Shown: piece after piece, positions 8,511 to 17,160 of the stretch | Layout: the number at the start of each line of letters is the position of its first letter | Numbering within the stretch: position 1 is the stretch's first letter | NCBI GenBank assembly: GCA_948579355.1 | Contig: CAPAOV010000013.1 | Location: 1 to 64,000, forward strand | DNA from: an uncultured Eubacterium sp. | Lineage (GTDB): Bacteria; Bacillota; Clostridia; Lachnospirales; Lachnospiraceae | DNA length: 64,000 nucleotides | Direction: 5' to 3' | Translations under genes and position numbers: made by a program | Notes under the pieces: generated by a model | What the model was told of the DNA's origin: nothing | What the model saw: only the letters and a program-made list of their open reading frames with translations | Databases searched by the model: none

Positions 8511-9980
8511 TCACTCTACTCCCATCATTTTTCTATATAATGTTTTCGCATATCCATCTGTCATCCCACTTATAAAATCTGTCGCAATCAATATTCTGCG
8601 ATACAAAAGTTCTGCTTCATCCGTAATTCTATCGCCTTTCTTTGCTTTAAAATAATCGTCAATGTAATTAGATGAAACAAGGGTAATTACTTTTTTATCT
8701 TGCACCGCCATCTCCCCATTATTATCAAAACAAACAAATGCCGGCACAAACTTATCTAACAGAAAATTAAGAATAGCCTGCGCAGATATTTCCGGCTCCG
8801 TAATAACACGTGAATCAAAAACAAATTCGCTCATTGCTCTTTTTAACAACCTTACAGTTAAACTATGGTTATTATCATAGAATAAGTCATAATCAAATTC
8901 TCCCTGAAGAATACTATCATAACTCTTTGAAAATCTCCAACACACAACATACATCAGCCATTTTCTAAGATATGTTCCCCACTGCCCCATAACTTTCGTC
9001 TTATCCTTTTCTTCCCTGTTAAGTAAATCCAATTTGTCAATTATCTCCTTGGTTCTGGCAATGTGTTGTTGTGCTTCCCTGTTTTCTTCTCCCAAAGTTT
9101 CATATGTATTTCTGAAAAAATCCAACAACTCATTAACACTAACTATTCCTGATTTTACTGCGTCCTCTAAATCAGCTGTCATATATGCAATATCATCCGC
9201 CGCCTCGACTAAATATGCCAAAGGATGGCGAATCACTTTCCCCTCTGCATTAATAGTGCCCACTTCCTCTGCAATTTGCAAAAAAACTTTTTCTTCAGCC
9301 TGATAGCACCCTATTTTATGCCTGATATTTGCCTCACCTATCTCGTTGCATCTTGTCGGATATTTAATCAAAGAGCTAATAATTGAAAACGGCAAATTAA
9401 TCTCTGATTGATGTCGGGCTTTCAATAATATTCTAAGTCCCTGCGCATTCCCCTCAAAATTTTCCAAATCTGCAATTTGTCTTTTATTCAATAAACGTGA
9501 TACCCGTTCTTTTTCATTATTTTTTGAAATATAAATATTGTTAAGATTATTCTTAAACCAGTCTCTTATTATTTCTTCACCAACATGACCAAATGGTGGA
9601 TTCCCGATATCATGCAATAAGCCAACACAAGACAAAATTGCTTCAATATCCCCAATTCTCTGGGACTTTACCCTTTCATCACTCTGTTCATCACCATCTA
9701 TTGGCAAATGCTGATATGACGATGTGTTTTGAAAACACATAATTCCTAATTGTTTTGCTATTGTCGATACTTCTATAGAATGCGTTAATCTGGTTCTGAC
9801 AAAATCACTCTTCGACAACGGAAAAACTTGTGTCTTATCCTGTAATCTTCTGAATGCCGCACTAGAAACGATTCTCTCATAATCTCTTTCAAAGGGACTA
9901 ATATAATAATCATCAAATGCCTTTGCATCTTTTTCTTCACTTGCCAATCGGGTTTGCGTTAATAGTTTCTTCCATTCCAT
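8511..9980 (-). CDS. dgt: dGTP triphosphohydrolase-like HD protein
   Basis: Proteins of this family hydrolyse dGTP or other dNTPs to the nucleoside and triphosphate; some protect cells from phage by draining dNTPs. The 489-residue product shows the family signature AAFRRLQDKTQVFPL (about 41-55), RLTHSIEVS with the first metal His (67), LLHDIGNPPFGH with the HD pair (123-124) and a later Asp (AADDIAYMTADLEDA). AGGAGG lies 8 nt before the ATG. It is co-directional with, but separated by 158 bp from, cas3, which has its own promoter. Substrate and any defence role are inference. Confidence 0.88.
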   Translation of the reverse strand: MEWKKLLTQTRLASEEKDAKAFDDYYISPFERDYERIVSSAAFRRLQDKTQVFPLSKSDFVRTRLTHSIEVSTIAKQLGIMCFQNTSSYQHLPIDGDEQSDERVKSQRIGDIEAILSCVGLLHDIGNPPFGHVGEEIIRDWFKNNLNNIYISKNNEKERVSRLLNKRQIADLENFEGNAQGLRILLKARHQSEINLPFSIISSLIKYPTRCNEIGEANIRHKIGCYQAEEKVFLQIAEEVGTINAEGKVIRHPLAYLVEAADDIAYMTADLEDAVKSGIVSVNELLDFFRNTYETLGEENREAQQHIARTKEIIDKLDLLNREEKDKTKVMGQWGTYLRKWLMYVVCWRFSKSYDSILQGEFDYDLFYDNNHSLTVRLLKRAMSEFVFDSRVITEPEISAQAILNFLLDKFVPAFVCFDNNGEMAVQDKKVITLVSSNYIDDYFKAKKGDRITDEAELLYRRILIATDFISGMTDGYAKTLYRKMMGVE

Positions 9981-10328
9981 AAATATTTTCCTCCTATTGT
10001 TTATTAAAATATTATTCTTTTGCGTAATCCACTTTATTTGAATACATCTAAATTTTACATTCCAACAAAAAAATTACGAGGTATTTTGTACACAATTCCA
10101 TTCCAATTTGATATTGGAACTGCCTTTCTCTCTCGCCATTTAATTACTTTCTCATATGTACATTAATTTAATTTTACCAGCATTAATCAGGCTGGTCAAG
10201 GCTGAGCTTACAAATTGCCACAATGCCCGATTTCCCTGAATATGTTATAATCTTATTTCATGCAATGGAGTCAAAAAATACAACAGTAATAAAAAATCAG
10301 GGGGTTCCTTTCCCGTTAAGCGAACTAT
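9981..10328. other. 348-bp AT-rich intergenic region
   Basis: No credible gene is seen on either strand. It should contain the dgt promoter, but I find only weak -35/-10 candidates. A short hairpin (TTCCAAT at 10101-10107 paired with ATTGGAA at 10113-10119) might be an operator. There is no U-tract terminator for the upstream APH-type gene. Confidence 0.4.
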
Positions 10329-11222
10329 TTAATACTCCCGCCACAGCTTCTCGTAAATTCCATTCATCTGCTCCACAATCTCCGCACTCACAGGCACCTG
10401 CTTATCCATAAACTGCATCCCACGCTCTCCCATAAAGTCCACACAAAACAGTAACGTATAAAACGCAAATGCTTTCCTCTCTGCTTCGCTCAACTGCATT
10501 TCTTCCAGTAAATACGTTACATAGTCCGTGTCACATCCCATGTTTAGAAGCGCCATATTAGTCATTGCCACATAGGTCAGCTTATCTCCCACACCCATCC
10601 AGTCAATATCAATTACACCGGCCACCCTGCCCTCATGAATCAACAAATTCTTCGTACTGATATCATCTAAATAAGCGATTGGTTTGATACCTGCAAAATA
10701 GTCCCCTAATCCTTCCGCTGCTTTCATAAGACGTTCGACTTTCTCTGGAGCAAAGTAACCGTTTGTGATAATACGCTCCTTTGCACGAACAAGTATGTCA
10801 TCCACAAAAAACGCTTTCCACGTCCAATCGGCAGGGATATCTTGCAATTGCAAGGTGGACACCTTATTTTGGATTCCCACGACAGTTCTTGCAATCTCCC
10901 GCTTCTCCTCAACGGTTAATTCAGTATAGACAAGTCCGATATCCTTCCCTTCAATATAAGTTAATATCAGATATTCATGCCCTCCAAATGTTCCTCTTCC
11001 AAGCACTCGCGGCACAGGGATATCAAGCGCTGCCAAACGCTCTAGCCAGTAAATGGTATCCTTGTACACTCCGGTTTCCTCACTACAGCGGACTACAATT
11101 TTTTCTTCGGTAAATTCTACAATATATACATAATTTGCCTGTCCTACCGCACAACGGACTATGCGCTTTGGGCACTTTGCAAAACAGTTTATGCAAAGTT
11201 TTACTATCTCTTCTTCATTCAT
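10329..11222 (-). CDS. APH-family small-molecule kinase
   Basis: The 297-residue protein belongs to the aminoglycoside/choline-kinase-like fold. The catalytic loop reads AYLDDISTKNLL, in place of the usual HGDxxxxN, with Asp and Asn kept. The metal-binding loop reads GVIDIDWMGVGDK, matching the VIDWE/F motif. An N-lobe with VYIVEFTEEKIVVRCS supplies the likely ATP-contact strand. The substrate cannot be told from sequence; antibiotic resistance should not be assumed. Its ATG overlaps, in ATGA fashion, the stop of the shifted reading frame of the upstream DUF5131 gene. Confidence 0.75.
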   Translation of the reverse strand: MNEEEIVKLCINCFAKCPKRIVRCAVGQANYVYIVEFTEEKIVVRCSEETGVYKDTIYWLERLAALDIPVPRVLGRGTFGGHEYLILTYIEGKDIGLVYTELTVEEKREIARTVVGIQNKVSTLQLQDIPADWTWKAFFVDDILVRAKERIITNGYFAPEKVERLMKAAEGLGDYFAGIKPIAYLDDISTKNLLIHEGRVAGVIDIDWMGVGDKLTYVAMTNMALLNMGCDTDYVTYLLEEMQLSEAERKAFAFYTLLFCVDFMGERGMQFMDKQVPVSAEIVEQMNGIYEKLWREY

Positions 11223-11304
11223 TTTTCTTTCTCCATATCACGGATTAATTTTTCCATAGCCCCTGCACTTTTGTCTGTATAATCTATCCCGAGCTTCTTG
11301 CGGC

Positions 11305-12021
11305 CTATATATGGTCCACATTGATATTTGCCTTTCTGGCTTGGCTGCATAAATCACGAGTAGACAGAGTGTAGCTTTTTCCATCCTTGATAAAATGCGT
11401 CCCGCACTGCCGAAACTGAAAATGCACTTTGTGGGCAATACATTGCTCCCGTATGGAAAGCACCCACGCATAGTCAAGTGGTCTGGCGTTTCTGTCCGAT
11501 TCGCCGCCAACTACGACTAATTCAACATTATCAAGATAGGGGGCAAGATTTATTTCCTCAATCAATGGCTGACAGATAATATTTTTATGTTTGATAGGCA
11601 GTTCGTTGAAAATGGAAAGTCTGTAATCAGCCCTGTCTTGATTTTCCACCGTGCAGCCAACCGTAACATTATCGTACCCATCGTTCCAATCCTTTGGAAT
11701 ACAATCCATAAACCGCTCAATACGCTTTGTCAAAAACAAAAATTGGAGGTCGGAACGCTCCCGTATCATCGCCCAACATTCAGAACGCCATTCATCGGCA
11801 TCCTCAACCAGAAAATCCGTGGAAAAGCAGAGATACACGGTCTGTCCCGATTTGATTTTATATGCTCCCGATTTATTTTTAGCGATAGGGGCGTAGAAGT
11901 TATCCGTCTTTACAATATTGTTCGTATCAATCCCACGCTTAAAATCGCCCTTATGGATGTAACAATACCTGCATCCCTCACTATGTTTGTGGCAGCCACG
12001 CCACGGATTCCACATTGCCAT
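11305..12021 (-). CDS. DUF5131 (phage Gp37/Gp68-like) protein, C-terminus probably frameshifted
   Basis: The N-terminus (WNPWRGCHKHSEGCRYCY) carries the Cys pattern of the DUF5131 family, found in phages and mobile elements and of unknown function; the fold is radical-SAM-like. Later motifs FLFLTKRIERF, NVTVGCTVENQ and VVVGGESDRNARPLDYAW also fit. The start at 12021 has AGGAGA 6 nt upstream. The frame stops at 11305 after NINVDHI. A one-base shift at the TATATAT run (11306-11312) opens a coding-like tail that ends in an ATGA overlap with the next gene, so a recent frameshift is likely. Confidence 0.78.
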   Translation of the reverse strand: MAMWNPWRGCHKHSEGCRYCYIHKGDFKRGIDTNNIVKTDNFYAPIAKNKSGAYKIKSGQTVYLCFSTDFLVEDADEWRSECWAMIRERSDLQFLFLTKRIERFMDCIPKDWNDGYDNVTVGCTVENQDRADYRLSIFNELPIKHKNIICQPLIEEINLAPYLDNVELVVVGGESDRNARPLDYAWVLSIREQCIAHKVHFQFRQCGTHFIKDGKSYTLSTRDLCSQARKANINVDHI

Positions 12022-12170
12022 ATCATTTCTCCTCATTTATTCCACAGACGTTTTTGTCAAACTACCCACTTATTTTCCAATATTCCTTCTCTTGGGAAGA
12101 AGAACCCCATCTTTCACATAGACTTTATCGGCGGTGTTACTGTCTCCTAGCTAAAAGGATAGGCGTGTCA

Positions 12171-12312
12171 ACATGAATACCAAATTAGAACATATCCCCA
12201 CAAAACCACATAAATATGGGCAATATTTTTACAATACTAAGACTGTTCGTGCATCCCTTTTCCCACAAAATATAAATTCAATTAATTTTGCACCATCTTG
12301 ATGCAAAATTTA
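12171..12312 (+). repeat. Cassette-end repeat R1
   Basis: About 142 bp similar to R2 at 14711-14853. The plus strand carries a short frame (12173-12301, 42 codons, MNTKLEHIPTKPHKYGQYF...) whose R2 partner reads nearly the same, but the codon changes are mostly non-synonymous. The distal end holds an inverted repeat, AATTTTGCA, 9-nt loop, TGCAAAATT, reaching into the yhcG-type stop codon. It may be a recombinase site or the remnant of a truncated mobile-element gene. Confidence 0.7.
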
Positions 12313-13341
12313 ATCTTCATTCATATCTCCAATATTTTCTTTCTCTATCTTACCAACTTCTAATGCTTGATATTCCTGATTTAATTCCCGCAATAATTCC
12401 TCTTCGCTTGGTAAATATAATTTATATTTTGAAGCAAAAATCTGTGTCTCATTTTCAGGTAGTGTATATTTAACCACAGATTCACTTTTGTCTGCACATA
12501 ATACAATACCAATCGGAGGATTGTCCCCTTCATTCAAAAGCTCCCGCTCATAATAGTGAACATACATCTGCATCTGACCTAAATCTTGATGTGTTAAATC
12601 ACCCACTTTTAAATCTATCAGAACAAAACATTTCAAAATATAATTATAGAATACAAGATCAATTCTAAAATGACGCCCGTCGAAAGTAATTCTTTTCTGT
12701 CTGGCAACGAAAGAAAATCCTCTTCCAAGTTCTAAAAGAAATTTCTGCAAATGAGTAATCAGAGCTTGCTCTAAATCACTTTCATAAAAATCATCATTAG
12801 GTGTCAGCCCTAGAAATTCCAACACATACGGGTCACGGATAACATCTTCTGGTTTTTTCGTTGGCTCTAATGTCTGTATTTCCTCTGCAACTTGTTCTTT
12901 ATTTTTACTGGATAATAACCTTTCATAAAAAAATGAATTTATCTGTCGCTCAAGTTGTCTGGTACTCCATTGTGATTTTACAGCTTCCTGCATATAAAAT
13001 TCTCGTGCATTATCATTTTCCACTTTTATTAAAAGTCTATAATGTGTCCAACTCAATTCGTCACGCAGTGCGTGACCATTTGGAAACATCAAATAAAATT
13101 GCCTCATATACTTCAAATTTGTCACTGTAAAGCCTTTTCCGAAATCCTGTGTCATTTGTTTTGACAATTCTTTTAATAACCCAGTACCATACTCTGCTTT
13201 TTCATTACCACCCTGTTCTTCAATAATTGATTTTCCTATATTCCAATATGCTTCAACCATTGCAAGATTGGCTGTTTTATAAACTTTATTTCTTGCTGAA
13301 ATCAATATATTCTTTATTTCATTATAAAAATCAAAATTCAT
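12310..13341 (-). CDS. YhcG-type (DUF1016) PD-(D/E)XK nuclease
   Basis: The 343-residue protein has the DUF1016 N-terminal helical domain (VEAYWNIGKSIIEEQGG, LSWTHYRLLIKVEN) and a C-terminal nuclease domain. The nuclease residues are visible in FRIDLVFYN and FVLIDLKVGDLTHQDLGQMQ (about residues 224-265). Family members are often found in restriction and defence loci; their targets are mostly unknown. The gene follows the next upstream nuclease gene by 49 nt, suggesting a two-gene module. Its stop codon overlaps repeat R1. Confidence 0.88.
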   Translation of the reverse strand: MNFDFYNEIKNILISARNKVYKTANLAMVEAYWNIGKSIIEEQGGNEKAEYGTGLLKELSKQMTQDFGKGFTVTNLKYMRQFYLMFPNGHALRDELSWTHYRLLIKVENDNAREFYMQEAVKSQWSTRQLERQINSFFYERLLSSKNKEQVAEEIQTLEPTKKPEDVIRDPYVLEFLGLTPNDDFYESDLEQALITHLQKFLLELGRGFSFVARQKRITFDGRHFRIDLVFYNYILKCFVLIDLKVGDLTHQDLGQMQMYVHYYERELLNEGDNPPIGIVLCADKSESVVKYTLPENETQIFASKYKLYLPSEEELLRELNQEYQALEVGKIEKENIGDMNED

Positions 13342-13390
13342 AAATCTTTGCCTCTCATTTAATAATTTAATATTACAATACAGTTTTTAT

Positions 13391-14344
13391 CTATACACTC
13401 AAATATTTTACTATCAAATTTTCAATATCTTCTTTCTCCAAAAAATGTACTGCACCATAAAAGCCTTTAGGAATTTTATATCGAATCTTTTCTTTTGCAT
13501 TTGATGTAAATCTACCACTTATTATAATATATAACTCAGAAATAAAACATTGTTTATTTTCATCCTTAAGAGAAAATGGCATTTCAAACGCATCTTTAAT
13601 TTGATAAATTATATTATCAATTTGTGAATTTACCCCACCTTCTATATTTCCAGCTTTTACTTGAACACCACAATATCTGATTTTACCTATTTTGGTCATT
13701 TCAGATAATATATAATCTTTACCAAATTCTCTTACACCATGATTAAAAATAATACCTTCAAATCCCATATGCCTAAATAACGGTGTTAGAATCTCTTTAC
13801 AAAATATCTTTTCGCTTACTAAATGTCTTTTTTCCAACAAATATCTTCCAAGTCCCATTTTCGTACTTTCTAGAAGCTCGTTAACTTCTTCTGCAAAACT
13901 AATAACATTCTTTTCTAAATCATAACTTGAAGGAAGAAACTTCTCCAACCATATAAACGCCTCTTCGCCAAGTTCATAATAGTTAATTTTAATACTATTG
14001 TAATATTTTAACTGTTTCTTTAATTCATCCAAAAAATCATTTAGTCCCCACTTATCATCACGAACTTTATCTACTAACTCTACACTTGCTATAACTGATA
14101 TTTGACTATCTCTAATTTCAAAGTATAAGTATAAAATCGACTTTAATTGAACAAATGGCACTTTTTCTTTGTCAATATTATACCGCACATTTATACTAAT
14201 GCTTTCATTCATATGCTTTTTCATTCTATCAAAGCTACAATCTATCTCAATCATATCATCATCTAAAGCACAAAAATACAATTCTCCCTCGTCGTCTATT
14301 ACTTTCCTTGGATATTGCTTATTATCTTTATAAACTCTTAGCAT
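13391..14344 (-). CDS. Predicted restriction-like (Mrr-type) nuclease
   Basis: The 317-residue protein is not one I recognise by name. Its C-terminal half has a plausible restriction-endonuclease core: EFGKDYIL with an Asp at residue 210, and GVQVKAG with Gln-x-Lys at 228-230, the order seen in Mrr-like PD-(D/E)XK proteins. The N-terminal half (1-170) is mixed beta/alpha, rich in Asp and Lys, and may sense DNA or a partner. The start has AGGAG upstream. It is the first cargo gene of cassette A, 17 nt after the truncated rlmD tail. Confidence 0.6.
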   Translation of the reverse strand: MLRVYKDNKQYPRKVIDDEGELYFCALDDDMIEIDCSFDRMKKHMNESISINVRYNIDKEKVPFVQLKSILYLYFEIRDSQISVIASVELVDKVRDDKWGLNDFLDELKKQLKYYNSIKINYYELGEEAFIWLEKFLPSSYDLEKNVISFAEEVNELLESTKMGLGRYLLEKRHLVSEKIFCKEILTPLFRHMGFEGIIFNHGVREFGKDYILSEMTKIGKIRYCGVQVKAGNIEGGVNSQIDNIIYQIKDAFEMPFSLKDENKQCFISELYIIISGRFTSNAKEKIRYKIPKGFYGAVHFLEKEDIENLIVKYLSV

Positions 14345-14361
14345 TTTCTAATTCTCCTACT

Positions 14362-14715
14362 TCAGTGTATAGTTCCAAAATACTTCAAAGCATCCCTTAT
14401 CGCTTCCGCTTTCTCCGCCGTCGGATGCTTCCTCGGCTGTTTCAATTCCTCTACCGCATTCGGAGCATCATACATCGGCAATCCTAACTCCCTCTTTACC
14501 TCTGCGATATATGCGGTATGTACTTTGAAGCCGTATTTCGCTTCTATGTACTCCTTAATCATCTTGTATGTAACTCGCTCTTTCGGCTTGTACGCTTCGG
14601 CTCTCTTGGCGATATTATCAAGCGGCACTTTGCCCTCACCCTCGCCAAACTCGACTTTTACGTTGATTACGCTATCAGGTTTTTTGTGGGAAAGCATTAC
14701 AACCGTCTCCACATG
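14362..14715 (-). pseudogene. Detached 3' end of an rlmD gene
   Basis: This 116-codon frame repeats the C-terminus of the intact gene at 17141-18901. Bases 14376-14713 align without gaps to 17191-17528 with 11 mismatches, 10 of them synonymous and one Lys/Arg. It lacks the upstream domains and starts abruptly at CATGTGGAGACGG, the HVET codons. After KDALKYF the two tails differ. The silent pattern shows that both copies evolved as working genes before they met here, so this is a displaced tail rather than a decayed duplicate. Confidence 0.88.
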
Positions 14716-14853
14716 AGTATCAAATTAGAACATATCCCCACAAAATTGCGGAAATATGGGCAATATTTTTACAGTACGATTACTGTTCGTGCAACCCTTT
14801 TCCCACAAATATAAAGATTCCATCATTTTTGCACCACCCCGATGCAAAATTTA
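14711..14853 (+). repeat. Cassette-end repeat R2
   Basis: Counterpart of R1 (12171-12312). Shared blocks include AAATTAGAACATATCCCCAC and AATATGGGCAATATTTTTAC. The plus-strand frame is shorter (14713-14814, 33 codons, MSIKLEHIPTKLRKYGQYF...). Its end again holds TTTTGCA, 9-nt loop, TGCAAAA. It joins the detached rlmD tail exactly at the CACATG core. Confidence 0.72.
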
Positions 14854-14870
14854 AATAAAGGTCATTTTGT

Positions 14871-15620
14871 TCATAATAAAACCCTTTTTATCCCCAATCT
14901 ATTTTCAATTTTACATATGTATTCTTCTGACACATCACATACAATACTTTTTCTCCCGCTCTTTTTTGCTACCGCTGCTGTTGTTCCAGAACCAGCCATA
15001 GGATCAAATATTATTTCGTCCTTTAGTGTAGCCATTGAAATCAATTTTTCAAAAACTGCCTCCGGTTTTTGTGATGGATGACCTGTCTGCTCCTTTTTCC
15101 CCACAAATCCTATTATTAAAGGAGCTTCTATTACTGTCGGTGGTCCAGGAATATAACGCATTTTACCATTCGCAAGTTTTTCTTTCTGTTCATCATTTAA
15201 AAAATGCTCTGGATGTAACGAAAATCCCTCCCGTGTAAATTGTAAACAAGCGTTTTGACTAGACCTCCACCCACGTATGACAGAAGGACAATTTTTATAA
15301 TACCAAGTTAGCCATGAAGATAATTTAAAACCCATAGGAGCATATCTCACATATGGTCCTATAATTTCAGGAAACCCCCATAAATAAATTAAGTCCGAAA
15401 AATTAGCAGATTTATTAAGGAGCTTTTTTATAAACTTATCATATTCCTGTACTGGTAATTCTCCACCAACGCCTTTATTGTACCACGGATCTAACATGGT
15501 ACAAGTAACACGCACTTCGCTTCTTCTAATAATTTCCATAGATTCGAAAACATCCATTGGTGGAAGAATAACAATCCCCTCTTTTTGGAGTGCTCTATTT
15601 ATTTTTTCTTTTCTTGTCAT
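14871..15620 (-). CDS. DNA adenine/cytosine-N4 methyltransferase
   Basis: The start at 15620 (MTRKEKINRALQ) has GAGGAG about 9 nt upstream. The 249-residue enzyme has the beta-class motif order. The catalytic motif IV is DPWY (residues 44-47), a variant of DPPY, and is followed much later by GHPSQKP (motif X) and FDPMAGSGTT (motif I, SAM binding, about 205). It would methylate the amino group of A or C to protect host DNA from the adjacent endonuclease, whose stop lies 19 nt upstream. The recognition sequence cannot be read from the protein. Confidence 0.88.
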   Translation of the reverse strand: MTRKEKINRALQKEGIVILPPMDVFESMEIIRRSEVRVTCTMLDPWYNKGVGGELPVQEYDKFIKKLLNKSANFSDLIYLWGFPEIIGPYVRYAPMGFKLSSWLTWYYKNCPSVIRGWRSSQNACLQFTREGFSLHPEHFLNDEQKEKLANGKMRYIPGPPTVIEAPLIIGFVGKKEQTGHPSQKPEAVFEKLISMATLKDEIIFDPMAGSGTTAAVAKKSGRKSIVCDVSEEYICKIENRLGIKRVLL

Positions 15621-15639
15621 TAAAATAATCTCCTCGTTT

Positions 15640-17160
15640 TTACTTAGCAACCACAAATTTTCTATCTATTAGCCACTGTATATCATCAAAGACTACTTGA
15701 ATATTTGTCCATTCTTCCGTAAGTCTTGGAATCTCTTGTAATATTCTTGAAATCAAATTATTTTGCGGCATTCCCCAGCAAACCCCATATCCTGGAACTA
15801 ATAAATTCCCAGTAACCTGATCCGTCGGAATTGCTGTCCCAAAATTAGCCAAACAATCTAATAAACAGTATCTTCTAACAATAGGATTTCTTGATTTCAT
15901 AATACACAATTTATCTTCTCTCAGTTCTATTATCCCATTCTCTATTGCTTCATAAATGCTTTTCTTAATTTCTGCCTTCTCATATCCGTCATTTTGTAAA
16001 AACATTTCCACATCTACAACATTGCCGCCTGTCGCAAAAATAGCATGTTCTATTTCCAGTGCCGTAAGAAAGCAAATTTCTTGGAACCCTCTTCTTAGTT
16101 TTATAGATGCTGTCCTAATTTGAAAAAAATTATATGTAGAATTTTTAGCAATCATTTTTCGTAAGTCTCCATTTAAAGAAGAATAATAACCCGCTCCGTC
16201 TAAATATTCCATAAAAACTGCTTCAGGATATTTCTTCAATGTAATTGCACGAGTACTATCAGTTTGGTCTACTACTTTGTGAGAAACACTTCCTGAATCC
16301 CCAGCATAAAATTGGCATTGAACAAATATCTTTCCACCCTCATTTCTTGATTTATATGGAAGTATAAAATCATATTTCCGTTTCTTTAAATTGTCCTTAG
16401 TTTCTGTCTCACCAAAAAAATCTCCAAGCGTTACATCTTGTTCGTTATAATCAAACCCAGCAATCATTCCCCATTCATCCATATATTTTCTTAAAATCAA
16501 TTCAGGAACATGACCTTGCGTAGCCGTAATAGACCCTCGTGACTGAAATGTGACAATAGGACTCATAAATGCCTCTGCACACCCTTTTTCTCGCATGGTT
16601 ATATAGGATACACCCAAAGACCATAATTGTTTCGCATAACTTTCATCTGACACAAGAATCTGAAAGAAACTCTTCAACAATTCTTCTTGTTCTTTTGGAT
16701 AATTCTTTAATGAAACTACCGTTCTTATCACTGCCTCAGACCCAAAAGTTCTAGGTAAATCTTTATACTCTAGCTTTTTCTTTGAGGATACCTTAGGAAT
16801 TTTATCCTTTTCTAAAACTGTTTTCATATAAACAGGAAATTGGCACTTTATATTATTATCTGTTTTTCCCGTTGCAAAGTATAAAACCCCACAAATACTT
16901 TCCAAAAATGATGTCGCTTCAGCCATCTCTTTATCATTTATAATTGGAATTAATTTCTCAGCCAAATTATTGGCAGAACACAATTGTATATCCCTAAAGT
17001 CATTTGATAACAAAGCAACACCGTCAAATCCATTAATGATTTTTTGTAAATCTACTTTAAATTGTTCTGCTTCTCTAATTTCGCCCAATGATGGTGTTAT
17101 CCAAAAATCAAACTCAGATAATTTTTCATCTAGATCAGCATCATATGTTTTTAATTTCAT
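15640..17160 (-). CDS. Putative type II restriction endonuclease
   Basis: The start at 17160 (MKLKTYDADLDEK) has AGAGAGGAAA upstream; a longer frame to 17193 is less likely. The 506-residue protein is unfamiliar to me. It contains KYDFILPYK (about 262-270) followed by FVQCQFYAGDSGSVSHK (about 279-295), a reasonable PD-(D/E)XK core with Gln in place of the usual acidic residue. Pairing with a co-directional methyltransferase supports a restriction role. Its first 20 nt overlap the rlmD 3' end, so its translation may be coupled to that housekeeping gene. Confidence 0.68.
   Translation of the reverse strand: MKLKTYDADLDEKLSEFDFWITPSLGEIREAEQFKVDLQKIINGFDGVALLSNDFRDIQLCSANNLAEKLIPIINDKEMAEATSFLESICGVLYFATGKTDNNIKCQFPVYMKTVLEKDKIPKVSSKKKLEYKDLPRTFGSEAVIRTVVSLKNYPKEQEELLKSFFQILVSDESYAKQLWSLGVSYITMREKGCAEAFMSPIVTFQSRGSITATQGHVPELILRKYMDEWGMIAGFDYNEQDVTLGDFFGETETKDNLKKRKYDFILPYKSRNEGGKIFVQCQFYAGDSGSVSHKVVDQTDSTRAITLKKYPEAVFMEYLDGAGYYSSLNGDLRKMIAKNSTYNFFQIRTASIKLRRGFQEICFLTALEIEHAIFATGGNVVDVEMFLQNDGYEKAEIKKSIYEAIENGIIELREDKLCIMKSRNPIVRRYCLLDCLANFGTAIPTDQVTGNLLVPGYGVCWGMPQNNLISRILQEIPRLTEEWTNIQVVFDDIQWLIDRKFVVAK

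Larger units (their letters stand above)
12162..14715 (-). mobile_element. Cassette A inserted at the rlmD 3' end (nuclease pair)
   Basis: In transcription order this unit has a spare rlmD 3' end (14715-14362), a PD-(D/E)XK nuclease gene, a yhcG-type gene and repeat R1 (12312-12171). It is bounded by CATGTGGAGACGG (minus strand, 14715-14703) and the similar CATGTTGACACG (12175-12164). No recombinase lies inside, so the unit would be mobilised in trans or is a remnant. The boundaries are inferred from comparison with cassette B. Confidence 0.6.

Noticed and set aside
10329..11222. Aminoglycoside resistance gene
   Set aside because: Only the general APH fold is visible; the catalytic loop is divergent and no specific resistance family is recognised.
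11587..12150. 187-codon plus-strand frame
   Set aside because: It is antisense to the DUF5131 gene, which has clear family motifs and a ribosome site.
12173..12301. R1 mini-frame as an expressed peptide
   Set aside because: No ribosome site, and the R1/R2 differences are mostly amino-acid changing.
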